From an uncultured Christensenellaceae bacterium (GTDB taxonomy: Bacteria; Bacillota; Clostridia; Christensenellales; UBA3700), in the NCBI GenBank assembly GCA_944376205.1, contig CALWBV010000005.1, positions 62,001 to 126,000 of the forward strand: a DNA stretch of 64,000 nt, in the 5' to 3' direction. Under the pieces are notes generated by a model that was not told the origin of the DNA, did no database searches, and was given only the letters and a program-made list of their open reading frames with translations. Position numbers and translations under genes: made by a program. Below, in pieces: positions 9,459 through 17,964 of this stretch; position 1 is the stretch's first letter, and every line of letters starts with the position of its first letter.

Positions 9459-9798
9459 TTAGCCGAATATAAGTATATCTTCGAGCTTGAGTTCGCACAA
9501 CTCGCAATATACAAACAAATCCTCTATTGAGATAACAGATCTCGCATCCTCCCAATTTACGACTTGACTGTCAGACCAACCCACTACCGCACTAGCCAAT
9601 TCGTTACGTGAAATATGATTGTCCATATCAAAAGTACAACTCTTGCATTTCTCTCCGCCGGGGCAATAGTTTTTGCTATCTTCCTGACTTCTGCAATATT
9701 CACAAACTCTCTTTATGAGGTTGACGTCGTGACGTCTTAAATATTCGAGATTTTTACCTGTCTTCCCAGTCGATAATTTTACCGCAATACTTTTCCAT
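9459..9798 (-). pseudogene. Frameshifted Cys-cluster plus XRE HTH protein
   Basis: ATG 9798 has a good Shine-Dalgarno (GAGGTGG) and opens MEKYCGKIIDWEDR before a TAA at 9756-9754. One base out of phase, an uninterrupted frame continues to TAA at 9459. It encodes a Cys-rich block (C-E-Y-C, then C-P-G-G-E-K-C-K-S-C) and a clear XRE-type HTH (SRNELASAVVGWSDSQVVNW, then EDARSVISIEDLFVYCELCE). The second frame has no ATG, GTG or TTG before the Cys block, so translation must enter from the first ATG. The break is at GAC AGG TAA A. It may be a true pseudogene, a sequencing error, or a +1 shift at a rare AGG codon before a stop. Intact product would be ~113 aa. Confidence 0.65.
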
Positions 9799-9821
9799 AT
9801 CCACCTCGCTTACTATGCCTC

Positions 9822-9850
9822 ATTATATCAAAGGCAAAAGTTTTTTTCAA
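9822..9850 (-). promoter_or_regulatory. Promoter of the frameshifted XRE gene
   Basis: Minus strand: TTGAAA (9850-9845), 17-bp spacer, TATAAT (9827-9822), about 24 nt before the ATG. The intact promoter and ribosome binding site argue that the gene is recent or still expressed. Confidence 0.75.
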
Positions 9851-10192
9851 TACGTTTATAAAATTTATTAAACTTTTTCTCGCGTTAGCTTTAATGAAAT
9901 TTACTTTTATCAATTGAAAATAATAGTAAATAGATTATTTATTTATCCGTATATAATAAACTACAAACATACAGACAATACCTCCGTAATAAGTATATGT
10001 ACTATTACATAAGATTTTGAACAATGTTTAATAGACAAAATTCAACAAAAACTCTATCGCAAATCTGTAAAGTCGGGTTTTAATATGTAAATTTTTTATA
10101 ACGCCGATTTATCCGTTTTTTCATTTTTAAGCCTATACGGCAATTTTACGATTACACAATAAATTTTCATCTTTTTTTAATAAAAAAAAGTA
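9851..10192. other. AT-rich intergenic stretch without a recognisable gene
   Basis: No ORF with plausible coding character, tRNA or hairpin terminator could be seen on either strand. It lies between two outward-facing promoters, so it may hold regulatory sites for the lipoprotein gene, but I cannot identify any. Confidence 0.5.
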
Positions 10193-10221
10193 TTGACACA
10201 AAAATTTATTTATTTTATAAT
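10193..10221 (+). promoter_or_regulatory. Consensus promoter of the 601-aa lipoprotein gene
   Basis: TTGACA (10193-10198), 17-bp spacer, TATAAT (10216-10221): a perfect match to both hexamers. It is followed by AGGAGG at 10248-10253. This predicts strong constitutive expression, consistent with the biased codon use of the gene. Confidence 0.88.
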
Positions 10222-10264
10222 TAGTTTAGCAAAATATATGAATAACTAGGAGGTTATTACAATT

Positions 10265-12070
10265 ATGAAGAACAAAAAAATCATTGTTTCCTTGTTGGTT
10301 GTAGTGATGGTTCTTTCTATTGCAGCTGTTTGTCTTACCGGCTGTAAGGATAATGAATGGACTGAAGTTGAATCTACAGTTCTTGCTGAAAGATTGGACT
10401 ATGCACTCGATAACTTGGCAACAGGCGACCTTCTCAACAACATTGAGATTGCCGCTGACCTTGACGTAGATACTACATACGGCAGCTCCAAGAACAGCTA
10501 CTCTGTAGACTTCGCTGTTAAACTCGCTCTTGACAAGACCGATTCGTTGACCAACGCTTTCAGCTTTGTTGTTAAGAACAAAAACGAAAACGACAAAATT
10601 GAACTCGGCGTTTACTACGATGAGTCTTACTCCGGTGCAAACGTTTACCTCGAAGGACCTTCCGATAAGCTCGCTCTTAAGGGTGTAAAGGTTAAAGACG
10701 TAATCAAAGAACAAGATGCTACCATCAGCGACGAATGGTGCTCTCAGGCTGAAACCGACGTTCTCAACGCTATCAGCGAATACTTCATCGGCTATGTTGT
10801 ACAGACCGCAGGCGGTCTCGGTACCACAAAAATCAACAAAGACGGTACTATCGGTCGTCTCGAACTTCCTTTGACTGCTCTTCTCAAAGATAAGACTGAC
10901 GAAGGTCTCGGCGGATTGCTCGAAGGCGTAGGCGCAGGTATGGTTGATCCTTACCTCGAGAAACTCGGCATCGACCTCGAAGTTGCTAAGATCGCAGACG
11001 TTCTTCCCGAACTTACCGTTGCTCTCCAGTTCAAGTTTGAAGGAACCGGTGAAGACACCGTTCTCAAGAACATCACTGCTGAACTTACTTGCGGCAAGAA
11101 AGATTTCGTTATCAACAAGACCGACAACAGAGGCGCTCTTATCGAAATCGAAATCACCGACGACTTCTCTGCTACTGTAAGCGGCGACATCTTCGTATCT
11201 CCCGAAACTTCCAAGATTCAGTATCCTTCCAGCTATGACGGCTTCAAGACTGTAAACGCTCTCAACTTCACTTTGAAGGGTGAGCTTTCTGTTGACAAGA
11301 AAATCGAAGCTACCGTAGGACCTTTGGCTCTTGCTATTCCCGCAGGTAACTACGAAGTTAACATCGCTATGGACGCAGATCCTTCCAAGATTCTCGACAC
11401 CGAAAGCTTTAAGAATAACTTCGTAAGCAACTCTTTGTCCGACGCTTTGGCTATCACCGGTGACGTTCTCAACACTTGCGTTGACTACTTCCTCATCGAT
11501 GTTAAGACTCCCGGCGCTTCTACTTCTTTGATCAAAATAGAACTCGAGAAACCTAATGCAAAAGCTGATTTGCAGGTTGCTTCCGTAAGCCTTGACGCTA
11601 TCGGTATGGGTGACCTCAAACTCCAAGGTCAGTCCATTAAAGCCGCTATCGACCTCGTAGCTGGTATGTTTGGCGGTACCGACGAAGAACCCACCGATCC
11701 TACTCCCGGTGAAGGCGAAGGCACTACTACCGAACCTTCCGGCGATGTATCCGGCGATGTATCCGGCGATACTACTTCCGGCGATACTACTTCCGGCGAT
11801 GACAATACTGATGAAATCCTTGAAACCGTAAAGACTTATGTTGACAACCTTTCTATCATTGTTAAGGGCGGCGCTCTTTCCGTTAAACTTAACAACACCA
11901 AGGTTAACGACAAGATTACTATCAGTGCTGGTGTTACCGTAGACAGCAACGGCATCTCTATCGAAGCTATCGCTAGCGGTCTCGACTCTGTTCTCGAAGG
12001 ACTTCCCGCTGAAGACGTTAAGTTGACGATTAAAGTTACCGATTTCAAACTCGGCAATGCTAATCAATAA
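10265..12070 (+). CDS. Large secreted lipoprotein of unknown function
   Basis: 601 aa; signal peptide MKNKKIIVSLLVVVMVLS followed by a lipobox L-T-G-C with Cys27, so it is anchored outside the membrane. The mature protein is acidic, rich in Asp, Leu and Thr, and lacks Cys pairs and catalytic motifs I recognise. Strand-like stretches of the form VKLALDKTDSL and VEFEVTH-like alternation suggest beta-rich structure. Near residues 475-515 lies a low-complexity Gly/Ser/Asp/Thr linker encoded by a short DNA repeat, after which ~85 folded-looking residues resume. Codon use is strongly biased (GAC, AAC, CTC, ATC, GGT, GAA), as in nifJ, and the promoter is consensus; together these suggest an abundant surface protein. 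I do not recognise the family. Confidence 0.8.
   Translation: MKNKKIIVSLLVVVMVLSIAAVCLTGCKDNEWTEVESTVLAERLDYALDNLATGDLLNNIEIAADLDVDTTYGSSKNSYSVDFAVKLALDKTDSLTNAFSFVVKNKNENDKIELGVYYDESYSGANVYLEGPSDKLALKGVKVKDVIKEQDATISDEWCSQAETDVLNAISEYFIGYVVQTAGGLGTTKINKDGTIGRLELPLTALLKDKTDEGLGGLLEGVGAGMVDPYLEKLGIDLEVAKIADVLPELTVALQFKFEGTGEDTVLKNITAELTCGKKDFVINKTDNRGALIEIEITDDFSATVSGDIFVSPETSKIQYPSSYDGFKTVNALNFTLKGELSVDKKIEATVGPLALAIPAGNYEVNIAMDADPSKILDTESFKNNFVSNSLSDALAITGDVLNTCVDYFLIDVKTPGASTSLIKIELEKPNAKADLQVASVSLDAIGMGDLKLQGQSIKAAIDLVAGMFGGTDEEPTDPTPGEGEGTTTEPSGDVSGDVSGDTTSGDTTSGDDNTDEILETVKTYVDNLSIIVKGGALSVKLNNTKVNDKITISAGVTVDSNGISIEAIASGLDSVLEGLPAEDVKLTIKVTDFKLGNANQ
11737..11801 (+). repeat. Short in-frame tandem repeat (Ser-Gly-Asp linker)
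   Basis: Units of TCCGGCGATGTA and then TCCGGCGATACTACT repeat about five times and encode SGDV/SGDTT. Differences of 3 bp multiples keep the frame, so the linker length could vary without breaking the gene. Confidence 0.8.
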
Positions 12071-12096
12071 GACTTAAAGCCTTAATCAAAAAAATT

Positions 12097-12126
12097 ACAG
12101 ACCGCTTCGGCGGTCTGTTTTTTTGT
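12097..12126 (+). terminator. Terminator of the lipoprotein gene
   Basis: ACAGACCGC (12097-12105), TTCG tetraloop, GCGGTCTGT (12110-12118), then a run of eight T. An unusually stable hairpin, matching the strong promoter. Confidence 0.92.
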
Positions 12127-12246
12127 TAAAATTTCCGATTCGTTCATAAGTTGCAATTTTATATAATGATATTATATCCCTTTAGTTTTTTATAAGCTAA
12201 AATGGCAGATTTTGTAATTTTTTTAATTTACATATTGCTTTTTTTG

Positions 12247-12275
12247 TTGACAATATTCAAATATTGTTATATATT
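12247..12275 (+). promoter_or_regulatory. Promoter of the TPP riboswitch-thiT transcript
   Basis: TTGACA (12247-12252), 17-bp spacer, TATATT (12270-12275). The spacer contains the inverted repeat ACAATATT (12250-12257) / AATATTGT (12260-12267), which may be an additional operator or AT-rich chance. Confidence 0.75.
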
Positions 12276-12292
12276 CTAATGGAAATAACAAT

Positions 12293-12405
12293 ATTCGCCG
12301 TGGGTGCCGTAAAAAGCTGAGATTATACCACTTGAATCGGTCAAGATAATACTTGAACGAAAGAGCGTAAAGAATTTCTTTGCACCCCTTAAGGGTGCTT
12401 TTTAT
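12293..12405 (+). promoter_or_regulatory. TPP riboswitch with transcription terminator platform
   Basis: The conserved thi-box core is readable: GTGGGTGCC (12300-12308), GCTGAGA (12316-12322), a tract ending TACCAC (12326-12331), TTGAATCGGTCAAGATAATA and CTTGAACGAAAGAG. Downstream, GCACCC (12382-12387) pairs with GGGTGC (12393-12398) followed by TTTTTATTTT: an intrinsic terminator. GCACCC is also complementary to GGGTGC inside the aptamer (12302-12307). Without TPP that pairing would make an antiterminator; with TPP the aptamer holds its GGGTGC and the terminator can form. The downstream gene is a thiamine transporter, as expected for an OFF switch. Confidence 0.92.
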
Positions 12406-12445
12406 TTTCCTTTTCGGCGAAAATAAAATTAAAGGAGTATTTGTT

Positions 12446-13501
12446 ATGAACAATCTTATTTTAATGGCTGTCAAGACTGCTGACGGCGAAGTTTTGCCTT
12501 CAATGCTCTTCTGGCCCATTCTCGTGCTGTTTGTAACGATGTTTTTGTGCATGTTTCTCATCTATCTCAAAAACCGTTTCAATCAACAAACCGCAAAGGC
12601 ATTGATCATCACAGCTATAATAATCTGTGTAGCTGCCGCAATAGTATGTCTTTCGCTCATCACTACGTATTACAACAGAGAAATCAAAAACAATGCAGAT
12701 TATGCAGACGTAAACAATTATCTCAAAAATGCGCCTTTGTATATTTCTTCTATCTGCCTTATAGCACTTTCTCTGGCTATCGTTTTCTCCGTAGGAAAAA
12801 ATACGACGTTTGAATTTGACAGCCGCTCGGTAGCATTCGCCGCTGTATGCATCGCTATGAGTTTCGCACTTTCATACGTAAGACTTTTCAAACTTCCCCA
12901 AGGCGGTAGCGTTACGCTTGCATCTTTGCTTCCCGTAATGATTTTCTCCTACATCTTCGGCATCAAGAAAGGCTATCTCGTAGGTATCATTTACGGCGTT
13001 TTGCAGGCTATACAAGACCCCTATATCATTCACCCCGCACAATTCTTGCTTGACTACCCTATAGCATTCTCCGCAATAGCTTTTGCAGGAGTGTTTGCCG
13101 AAGTAAAATCTCTCAAGAAACTTCCTCAAGTATCATTTATACTCGGCGCAATCTTTACCGGTATCGCAAGATATCTCTGCCACTTCTTCTCGGGAGCATT
13201 TGCTTTCGGCGCATACGGCATAGCAGACTACAACAGCGTATATACATACAGCCTTGCATACAACTCGTTTGTATTCGTTGATATAGTGATAGTCATTGTA
13301 ATCGGTGCAATACTCTTCTCCTCACCTGCTTTTGTAAAAGAAGTAATCGAAAGACAACGCAACAGAATACAACCCGTCCTCGGTCAGACAGATACTCTCA
13401 ATTACGATGAGGACAATTATACTGTAGAAGTCGTAAGTCATGACGAAGATTTTGACTTGATAGAAAAACCTGATACAAACAATAAACCCAATAAAAAATA
13501 A
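12446..13501 (+). CDS. thiT: Energy-coupled thiamine transporter substrate-binding subunit ThiT
   Basis: S-component of an ECF transporter, 351 aa. The C-terminal ~200 residues (about 130-310) are a ThiT domain: FKLPQGGSVTLASLLPVMIF, then HPAQFLLDYPIAF, both hallmarks of thiamine-binding ThiT. An extra N-terminal ~125 residues with three or so hydrophobic helices precede it, and a hydrophilic acidic tail follows, making it much longer than the usual ~180-200 aa. The frame opens earlier (12380), but ATG 12446 has AAAGGAG at 12431-12437 and lies after the riboswitch terminator, so it is the start. It is controlled by the TPP riboswitch upstream, and would use EcfA1-EcfA2-EcfT encoded at 52-55 kb for energy. 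Confidence 0.92.
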   Translation: MNNLILMAVKTADGEVLPSMLFWPILVLFVTMFLCMFLIYLKNRFNQQTAKALIITAIIICVAAAIVCLSLITTYYNREIKNNADYADVNNYLKNAPLYISSICLIALSLAIVFSVGKNTTFEFDSRSVAFAAVCIAMSFALSYVRLFKLPQGGSVTLASLLPVMIFSYIFGIKKGYLVGIIYGVLQAIQDPYIIHPAQFLLDYPIAFSAIAFAGVFAEVKSLKKLPQVSFILGAIFTGIARYLCHFFSGAFAFGAYGIADYNSVYTYSLAYNSFVFVDIVIVIVIGAILFSSPAFVKEVIERQRNRIQPVLGQTDTLNYDEDNYTVEVVSHDEDFDLIEKPDTNNKPNKK

Positions 13502-13535
13502 TTAAGCAATTTGCCGATATTATTTTATTGATTAA

Positions 13536-13566
13536 CAAAAGGACGTGCAAAACACGTCCTTTAACA
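13536..13566 (+). terminator. Hairpin after thiT
   Basis: AAAGGACGTG (13538-13547), loop CAAAA, CACGTCCTTT (13553-13562). The T-tail is short, so termination strength is uncertain. Confidence 0.65.
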
Positions 13567-13777
13567 TTTATATATAATGAATTGTATTTTCCATTTTAAT
13601 ATATCGGATATTTATCTTTAAGTCATATTCTGCAAACAATAATTGTGCTGACAGAATACCTACCTATTTTTACCTTTTCAACGCTATTCAAGCGACCGAG
13701 GAGAGTGGAAGATGTGAGTGTTTAGGACAGACAAACAGCCACGCCTACGAGGCGAGAGACGAAGGCAATACTTGCCG

Positions 13778-14020
13778 TATTGTCAAGGCTCTCAACGAAG
13801 TAAGCGTGGCTGCGTGGCGTCATAAATCTTACATCTGTCACCCGACTCGGTTGCCATGTATTGTCAAGGCTCTCAACGAAGTAAGCGGGGCTGCGTGGCG
13901 TCATAAACCTTATATCTGTCACCCGACTCGGTTGCCATGTATTGTCAAGGCTCTCAACGAAGTAAGCGGGGCTGTTTGGCGTCATAAACCTTATATCTGC
14001 CGCCCGACTCGGGCGCCAGC
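13778..14020. repeat. 81-bp tandem repeat, three copies
   Basis: The motif TATTGTCAAGGCTCTCAACG starts at 13778, 13859 and 13940, giving an exact 81-bp period; copies two and three are nearly identical and the third decays at its 3' end. The repeat fills the gap between thiT and the exporter operon and reaches the 3' end of that operon. 81 is a multiple of 3, so pseudo-ORFs run through on both strands, but the composition is unlike neighbouring genes. Function unknown. Confidence 0.85.
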
Positions 14021-14022
14021 CC

Positions 14023-15945
14023 TTATTCAAGCTCGAATGCACCGGTATATAATTGATAATACTGTCCTTTTTGAGCAATAAGCTCATCGTGACTTCCTCT
14101 CTCGATTATTCTGCCGTGATCAAGAACAATGATTATATCGCTGTTTTGGACAGTGGAGAGTCTGTGTGCTATTACAAATACCGTTCTGCCTTCCATCAAT
14201 CTGTCCATACCTTGCTGTACAAGCGCTTCTGTACGAGTATCGATAGATGAAGTAGCTTCGTCGAGTATCATTACGGGAGCATCCGCTACTGCGGCTCTTG
14301 CAATGGACAGCAGCTGTTTTTGTCCCTGCGACAGATTTGCTCCGTCACCCGTAAGCATTGTGTCATAGCCTTTTGGAAGTCTGGTGATAAAGTCGTGCGC
14401 ATTAGCGAGTTTTGCCGCTGCGATACATTCCTCATCCGTAGCGTCAAGTCTGCCGTAACGAATGTTATCCATTATGGTACCCGTAAACAAGTTTGTATCC
14501 TGCAATACGATACCCAGAGATCTTCTCAAGTCGCCCTTCTTGATTTTGTTGATATTGATCTTGTCATAACGTATTTTACCGTCTGCAATATCGTAAAATC
14601 TGTTGATGAGGTTGGTGATAGTGGTCTTACCTGCGCCCGTTGCACCTACAAACGCAACTTTTTGTCCGGGATGTGCGTGTATTGTAACATCGTGCAAAAC
14701 CATCTTTTCCTCGGTATATCCGAAATCCACTTCGTTGAGTTCGATATCTCCCGCAAGTCTTTCGTATGTAATCGTACCGTCTGCCTTGTGAGGATGTTTC
14801 CATGCCCAGATACCGGTACGTTCTTCGCACTCTACGAGTTCGCCGTTGACCTCTTTTGCATTAACGAGAGTAACGTATCCTTCGTCTTTTTCGGGTTCCT
14901 GATCCAAAAGTTCGAATATTCTTCCTGCACCGGCAGTAGCCATAACGACCGCGTTGAGCTGCGACGATACCTGACCTATGTTCATCGTAAACTGTCTGCT
15001 CATCTGCAAGAATGCAATTATTACGCTTATTTCGATGCCCACTTTGTCAAGACCTCTGAGGCTCAAATTAGGTACGCCGCCGAGTACAAGCAAACCGCCG
15101 ACAATGGCTACAAGCACATAAAGCACGTGACCGATATTGTTGATAGTAGGCATAAGAATGTTACCGAATTTATTTGCGTTGTCACTGTCTTTGAAGAGTT
15201 GTTCGTTGATTTTGTCAAAGTCCTCTTTAGACTGTTCTTCGTGACAGAATACTTTAATGACCTTTTGTCCGTTCATCATTTCTTCGACGAAGCCTTCTTC
15301 CTTACCCATAGACGCCTGCTGACGGATAAAGAATCTCGCACTTCTGCCGCCTACGGTTTTCGTAGTCCACAACATAAACGCTACGCCGAGCAGTATGAGG
15401 AGCGTCAACCATACGCTATAATAAATCATTGTAAAGAACAGCATAAGAATAGCTATCATCGAGAAGTAAGCCTGAGGAATACTCTGCGAAATAAGCTGTC
15501 TCAATGCATCGGTATCGTTGGTGTAACAGCTCATGATATCGCCGTGCGTATGCGTATCGAAGTATTTGATAGGAAGCGACTGCATCTTATTGAACATATC
15601 TTTTCTGACATGCATCAAGAATCCTTGCGTAACATGCGTCATTATTCTTGTATATACAAATCCGCAAATTATACCTACTACGTATATGCCTACGATCATC
15701 GCAAGCATCGTCCACATGGTTTTCTTGACTGCGTCGTAACCGTTGAGTATACCCGGCTCGATAACGTCGGAGATGAGTCTCTCGATGAATATAGACGAAC
15801 TCATTGCCGCCATAGCGTTGATGGTAATACATATAAATACTGTTATGAGCGCACCTTTATAATACTTGAACATGTAACCCAAAAGTCTGCCGAGTACCGA
15901 AAGCGTGCCGGGCTTTTTATTTTTAAGCATATCTTTTTTACTCAT
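14023..15945 (-). CDS. ABC exporter half-transporter, canonical subunit of a heterodimer
   Basis: 640 aa, type I exporter: six transmembrane helices in residues ~20-340, then an ATPase domain. Walker A GATGAGKTT, signature LSQGQ, Walker B VMILDEATSSID with the catalytic Glu, and H-loop IAHRLSTV are all canonical. It overlaps the preceding exporter gene by 8 bp. The pair, with a MarR gene upstream, matches heterodimeric multidrug exporters of the YheI/YheH (BmrC/BmrD) type, where one ATPase site is active and the other degenerate. This is the subunit contributing the intact Walker B/Glu and His. A ~45-residue insertion (GIWAWKHPHKADG region) sits between the membrane and ATPase domains. Substrate unknown. 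Confidence 0.9.
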   Translation of the reverse strand: MSKKDMLKNKKPGTLSVLGRLLGYMFKYYKGALITVFICITINAMAAMSSSIFIERLISDVIEPGILNGYDAVKKTMWTMLAMIVGIYVVGIICGFVYTRIMTHVTQGFLMHVRKDMFNKMQSLPIKYFDTHTHGDIMSCYTNDTDALRQLISQSIPQAYFSMIAILMLFFTMIYYSVWLTLLILLGVAFMLWTTKTVGGRSARFFIRQQASMGKEEGFVEEMMNGQKVIKVFCHEEQSKEDFDKINEQLFKDSDNANKFGNILMPTINNIGHVLYVLVAIVGGLLVLGGVPNLSLRGLDKVGIEISVIIAFLQMSRQFTMNIGQVSSQLNAVVMATAGAGRIFELLDQEPEKDEGYVTLVNAKEVNGELVECEERTGIWAWKHPHKADGTITYERLAGDIELNEVDFGYTEEKMVLHDVTIHAHPGQKVAFVGATGAGKTTITNLINRFYDIADGKIRYDKININKIKKGDLRRSLGIVLQDTNLFTGTIMDNIRYGRLDATDEECIAAAKLANAHDFITRLPKGYDTMLTGDGANLSQGQKQLLSIARAAVADAPVMILDEATSSIDTRTEALVQQGMDRLMEGRTVFVIAHRLSTVQNSDIIIVLDHGRIIERGSHDELIAQKGQYYQLYTGAFELE

Positions 15946-17896
15946 TTTCCTTGCCCTCCTTTACCGCTTTTTTTGCAGCAGGCTTTTTGCTTGCAGTCTT
16001 CTTTGACGAAGACGCAGAAGCCTTCTTTACAGCGGGCTTCTTTGACGACTCCGCTTTTGTAGATTTTTTTGTCTTTGCAGTCTTTACACTCGCCGAATCC
16101 TTTGAATTCTCAACTGTTTTGTCTGCGCTTTCAACATTTTTTACGTTTTCTGTGCTTTCTTCAGCTTGTGCAGACTGCTTGTTCTGGGCATAATAAACTT
16201 CTTGATAAATAGGATTTCTCGCAAGAAGTTCGTCGTGAGTACCCATATCGCTGATTTCGCCGTTGTTCATTGTTATGATAAGGTCGGCGTCCTGAACAGA
16301 TGCGACTCTCTGCGCAATGATAAACTTGGTTGTGTCGGGAATTTCTTCTCTGAATGCCTTTCTGATGAGCGCATCAGTCTTGGTATCGACAGCACTTGTC
16401 GAATCGTCGAGAATAAGCACCTTCGGCTTTTTGAGCAAAGCTCTTGCGATACAGAGACGTTGTTTCTGTCCGCCTGACACGTTGGTGCCGCCCTGTTCGA
16501 TATAAGTGTCATACTTATTGGGGAAGGTCATGATAAAGTCATGCGCCTGCGCCTGTTTGCACACTCTTATCAAATCTTCATCGGTAGCATCGGGATTGCC
16601 CCAACGGAGATTCTCTTTTATGGTTCCCGAGAAAAGCACGTTTTTCTGAAGCACTACGGCTACCTGGTTACGCAACGACTCGATATCGTAATCTTTTACG
16701 TTGACGTCGCCTACGTATACGGCGCCTTCGGTAGCGTCGTAAAGTCGGGGAATAAGGTTGACAAGCGAAGTTTTACTGCTACCCGTTCCGCCGAGTATGC
16801 CTACCGTCATACCCGACTTAATGTCGAGATTTACGTTTTTGAGTGCGCAACGCTCTGCACTCGGGTCGTATTTGAAGCTTACGTTTTCAAATCTGACGTC
16901 GCCGTTTTTAACTTCGGTTACCGCTTCGCCTTCGGGATTTCTCAAATCGCTTTCTTCAAGCATAACTTCTACGATACGCTTTGTGGATGTCTTGGATATG
17001 GAAATCATAACAAGCACCATGCTGAACATCGTAAGCGAAGACAATATCTGCGCCGCATAAACTATAAGCGAAGAAATCTCGCTGGAATTATCCTGTCCGT
17101 TTTTGATTGCAAACAACGTACCGAGGAAACAAATAAGCGTAATTGCCGCCCACATGCAGAATTGCATTATAGGTTGAGAAAGCGCAATAATTTTCTCACC
17201 TTTCAAGAAGTCTGCTCTTACGTCTTCTGCCGCATTGGAAAATTTCTCTTTCTCATATGTATCTCTGACATAGGACTTGACGACTCTTATACCCTTGATA
17301 TTCTCCTGTACAGACTCGTTCATTGCATCGTACTTTTTGAATACGCGGTTGAAGATAGGGTCTACGCATTTGAAAATTACTATGAGGCTTATACCGAGTA
17401 TAGGTATGAGCGCAAGGAAAATTAAGGATACCTTGGGGTTGATGACAAATGCCATTATCAAAGAAAATACAAGCATTATAGGACATCTTACCGCAACACG
17501 TACAATCATCATATAAGCGTTTTGCACGTTGGTAACGTCAGTCGTCATTCTCGTAACAAGACTGGGAGCGGAAAATTTGTCGATATTGGAGAACGAAAAA
17601 TCCTGTATTTTATAATACATATCCTTTCTCAAATTTTTGGCAAATCCCGCCGATGCCGTAGCCGCATACTTGCCCGCAAGCATACCGAAAAGCAGTCCGA
17701 AAGCCGCCATTACGACGAGGATCGCACTGTAAATCAGAATGTTGGACAAGGTATTGTCTACTTTGATGACGTCAATCATCTTGACCATATAATAAGGTAT
17801 CAGACATTCCATCAGCACTTCGAGAGTTACGAAAATAGGCGATAATATCGACTCTTTCTTGTACTCCCTTATGCTTTTTGACAACATTTTTATCAT
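15938..17896 (-). CDS. ABC exporter half-transporter, degenerate-site subunit, with Lys/Ala-rich tail
   Basis: 652 aa, six transmembrane helices then an ATPase domain. Walker A reads GGTGSSKTS (Ser in place of the usual Gly before Lys), Walker B is VLILDDSTSAVD, where Asp replaces the catalytic Glu, and the H-loop is IAQRVASV, where Gln replaces His. These substitutions mark the non-hydrolysing site of heterodimeric exporters. The signature VSGGQ is intact and would complete the partner's active site. The last ~70 residues are a Lys/Ala/Ser tail with KKPAVKKAS and KKPAAKKAV motifs, like the N-terminal tail of PotA. Start ATG 17896 has AAGAGGT upstream. Preceded by marR with a 68-bp gap. Confidence 0.9.
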   Translation of the reverse strand: MIKMLSKSIREYKKESILSPIFVTLEVLMECLIPYYMVKMIDVIKVDNTLSNILIYSAILVVMAAFGLLFGMLAGKYAATASAGFAKNLRKDMYYKIQDFSFSNIDKFSAPSLVTRMTTDVTNVQNAYMMIVRVAVRCPIMLVFSLIMAFVINPKVSLIFLALIPILGISLIVIFKCVDPIFNRVFKKYDAMNESVQENIKGIRVVKSYVRDTYEKEKFSNAAEDVRADFLKGEKIIALSQPIMQFCMWAAITLICFLGTLFAIKNGQDNSSEISSLIVYAAQILSSLTMFSMVLVMISISKTSTKRIVEVMLEESDLRNPEGEAVTEVKNGDVRFENVSFKYDPSAERCALKNVNLDIKSGMTVGILGGTGSSKTSLVNLIPRLYDATEGAVYVGDVNVKDYDIESLRNQVAVVLQKNVLFSGTIKENLRWGNPDATDEDLIRVCKQAQAHDFIMTFPNKYDTYIEQGGTNVSGGQKQRLCIARALLKKPKVLILDDSTSAVDTKTDALIRKAFREEIPDTTKFIIAQRVASVQDADLIITMNNGEISDMGTHDELLARNPIYQEVYYAQNKQSAQAEESTENVKNVESADKTVENSKDSASVKTAKTKKSTKAESSKKPAVKKASASSSKKTASKKPAAKKAVKEGKENE

Positions 17897-17964
17897 AACT
17901 ACCTCTTAAAAAATTTTTTACTGCATTAAATGATATTGGTATTAATACGGATATATAAGTATAT

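Noticed and set aside
10226..12067. 613-codon open frame on the minus strand opposite the lipoprotein gene
   Set aside because: It mirrors the strong third-position bias of the plus-strand gene; it has no ribosome binding site, no promoter and low-complexity Val/Ser/Phe-rich composition, while the plus strand has all signals and a lipobox.
13778..14020. CRISPR-like array
   Set aside because: Only three copies, the unit is repeated whole with no distinct spacers, and no cas genes are present.
13722..14087. 121-codon minus-strand frame with 27-residue repeats, possible repeat protein
   Set aside because: The repeat is a DNA-level 81-bp tandem with stops in only some frames; plus-strand frames are equally open and it overlaps the exporter gene end.
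14320..16062. 580-codon plus-strand frame antisense to the exporter genes
   Set aside because: No start signals, His/Tyr/Arg-rich shadow composition, and the minus strand encodes clear ABC domains here.
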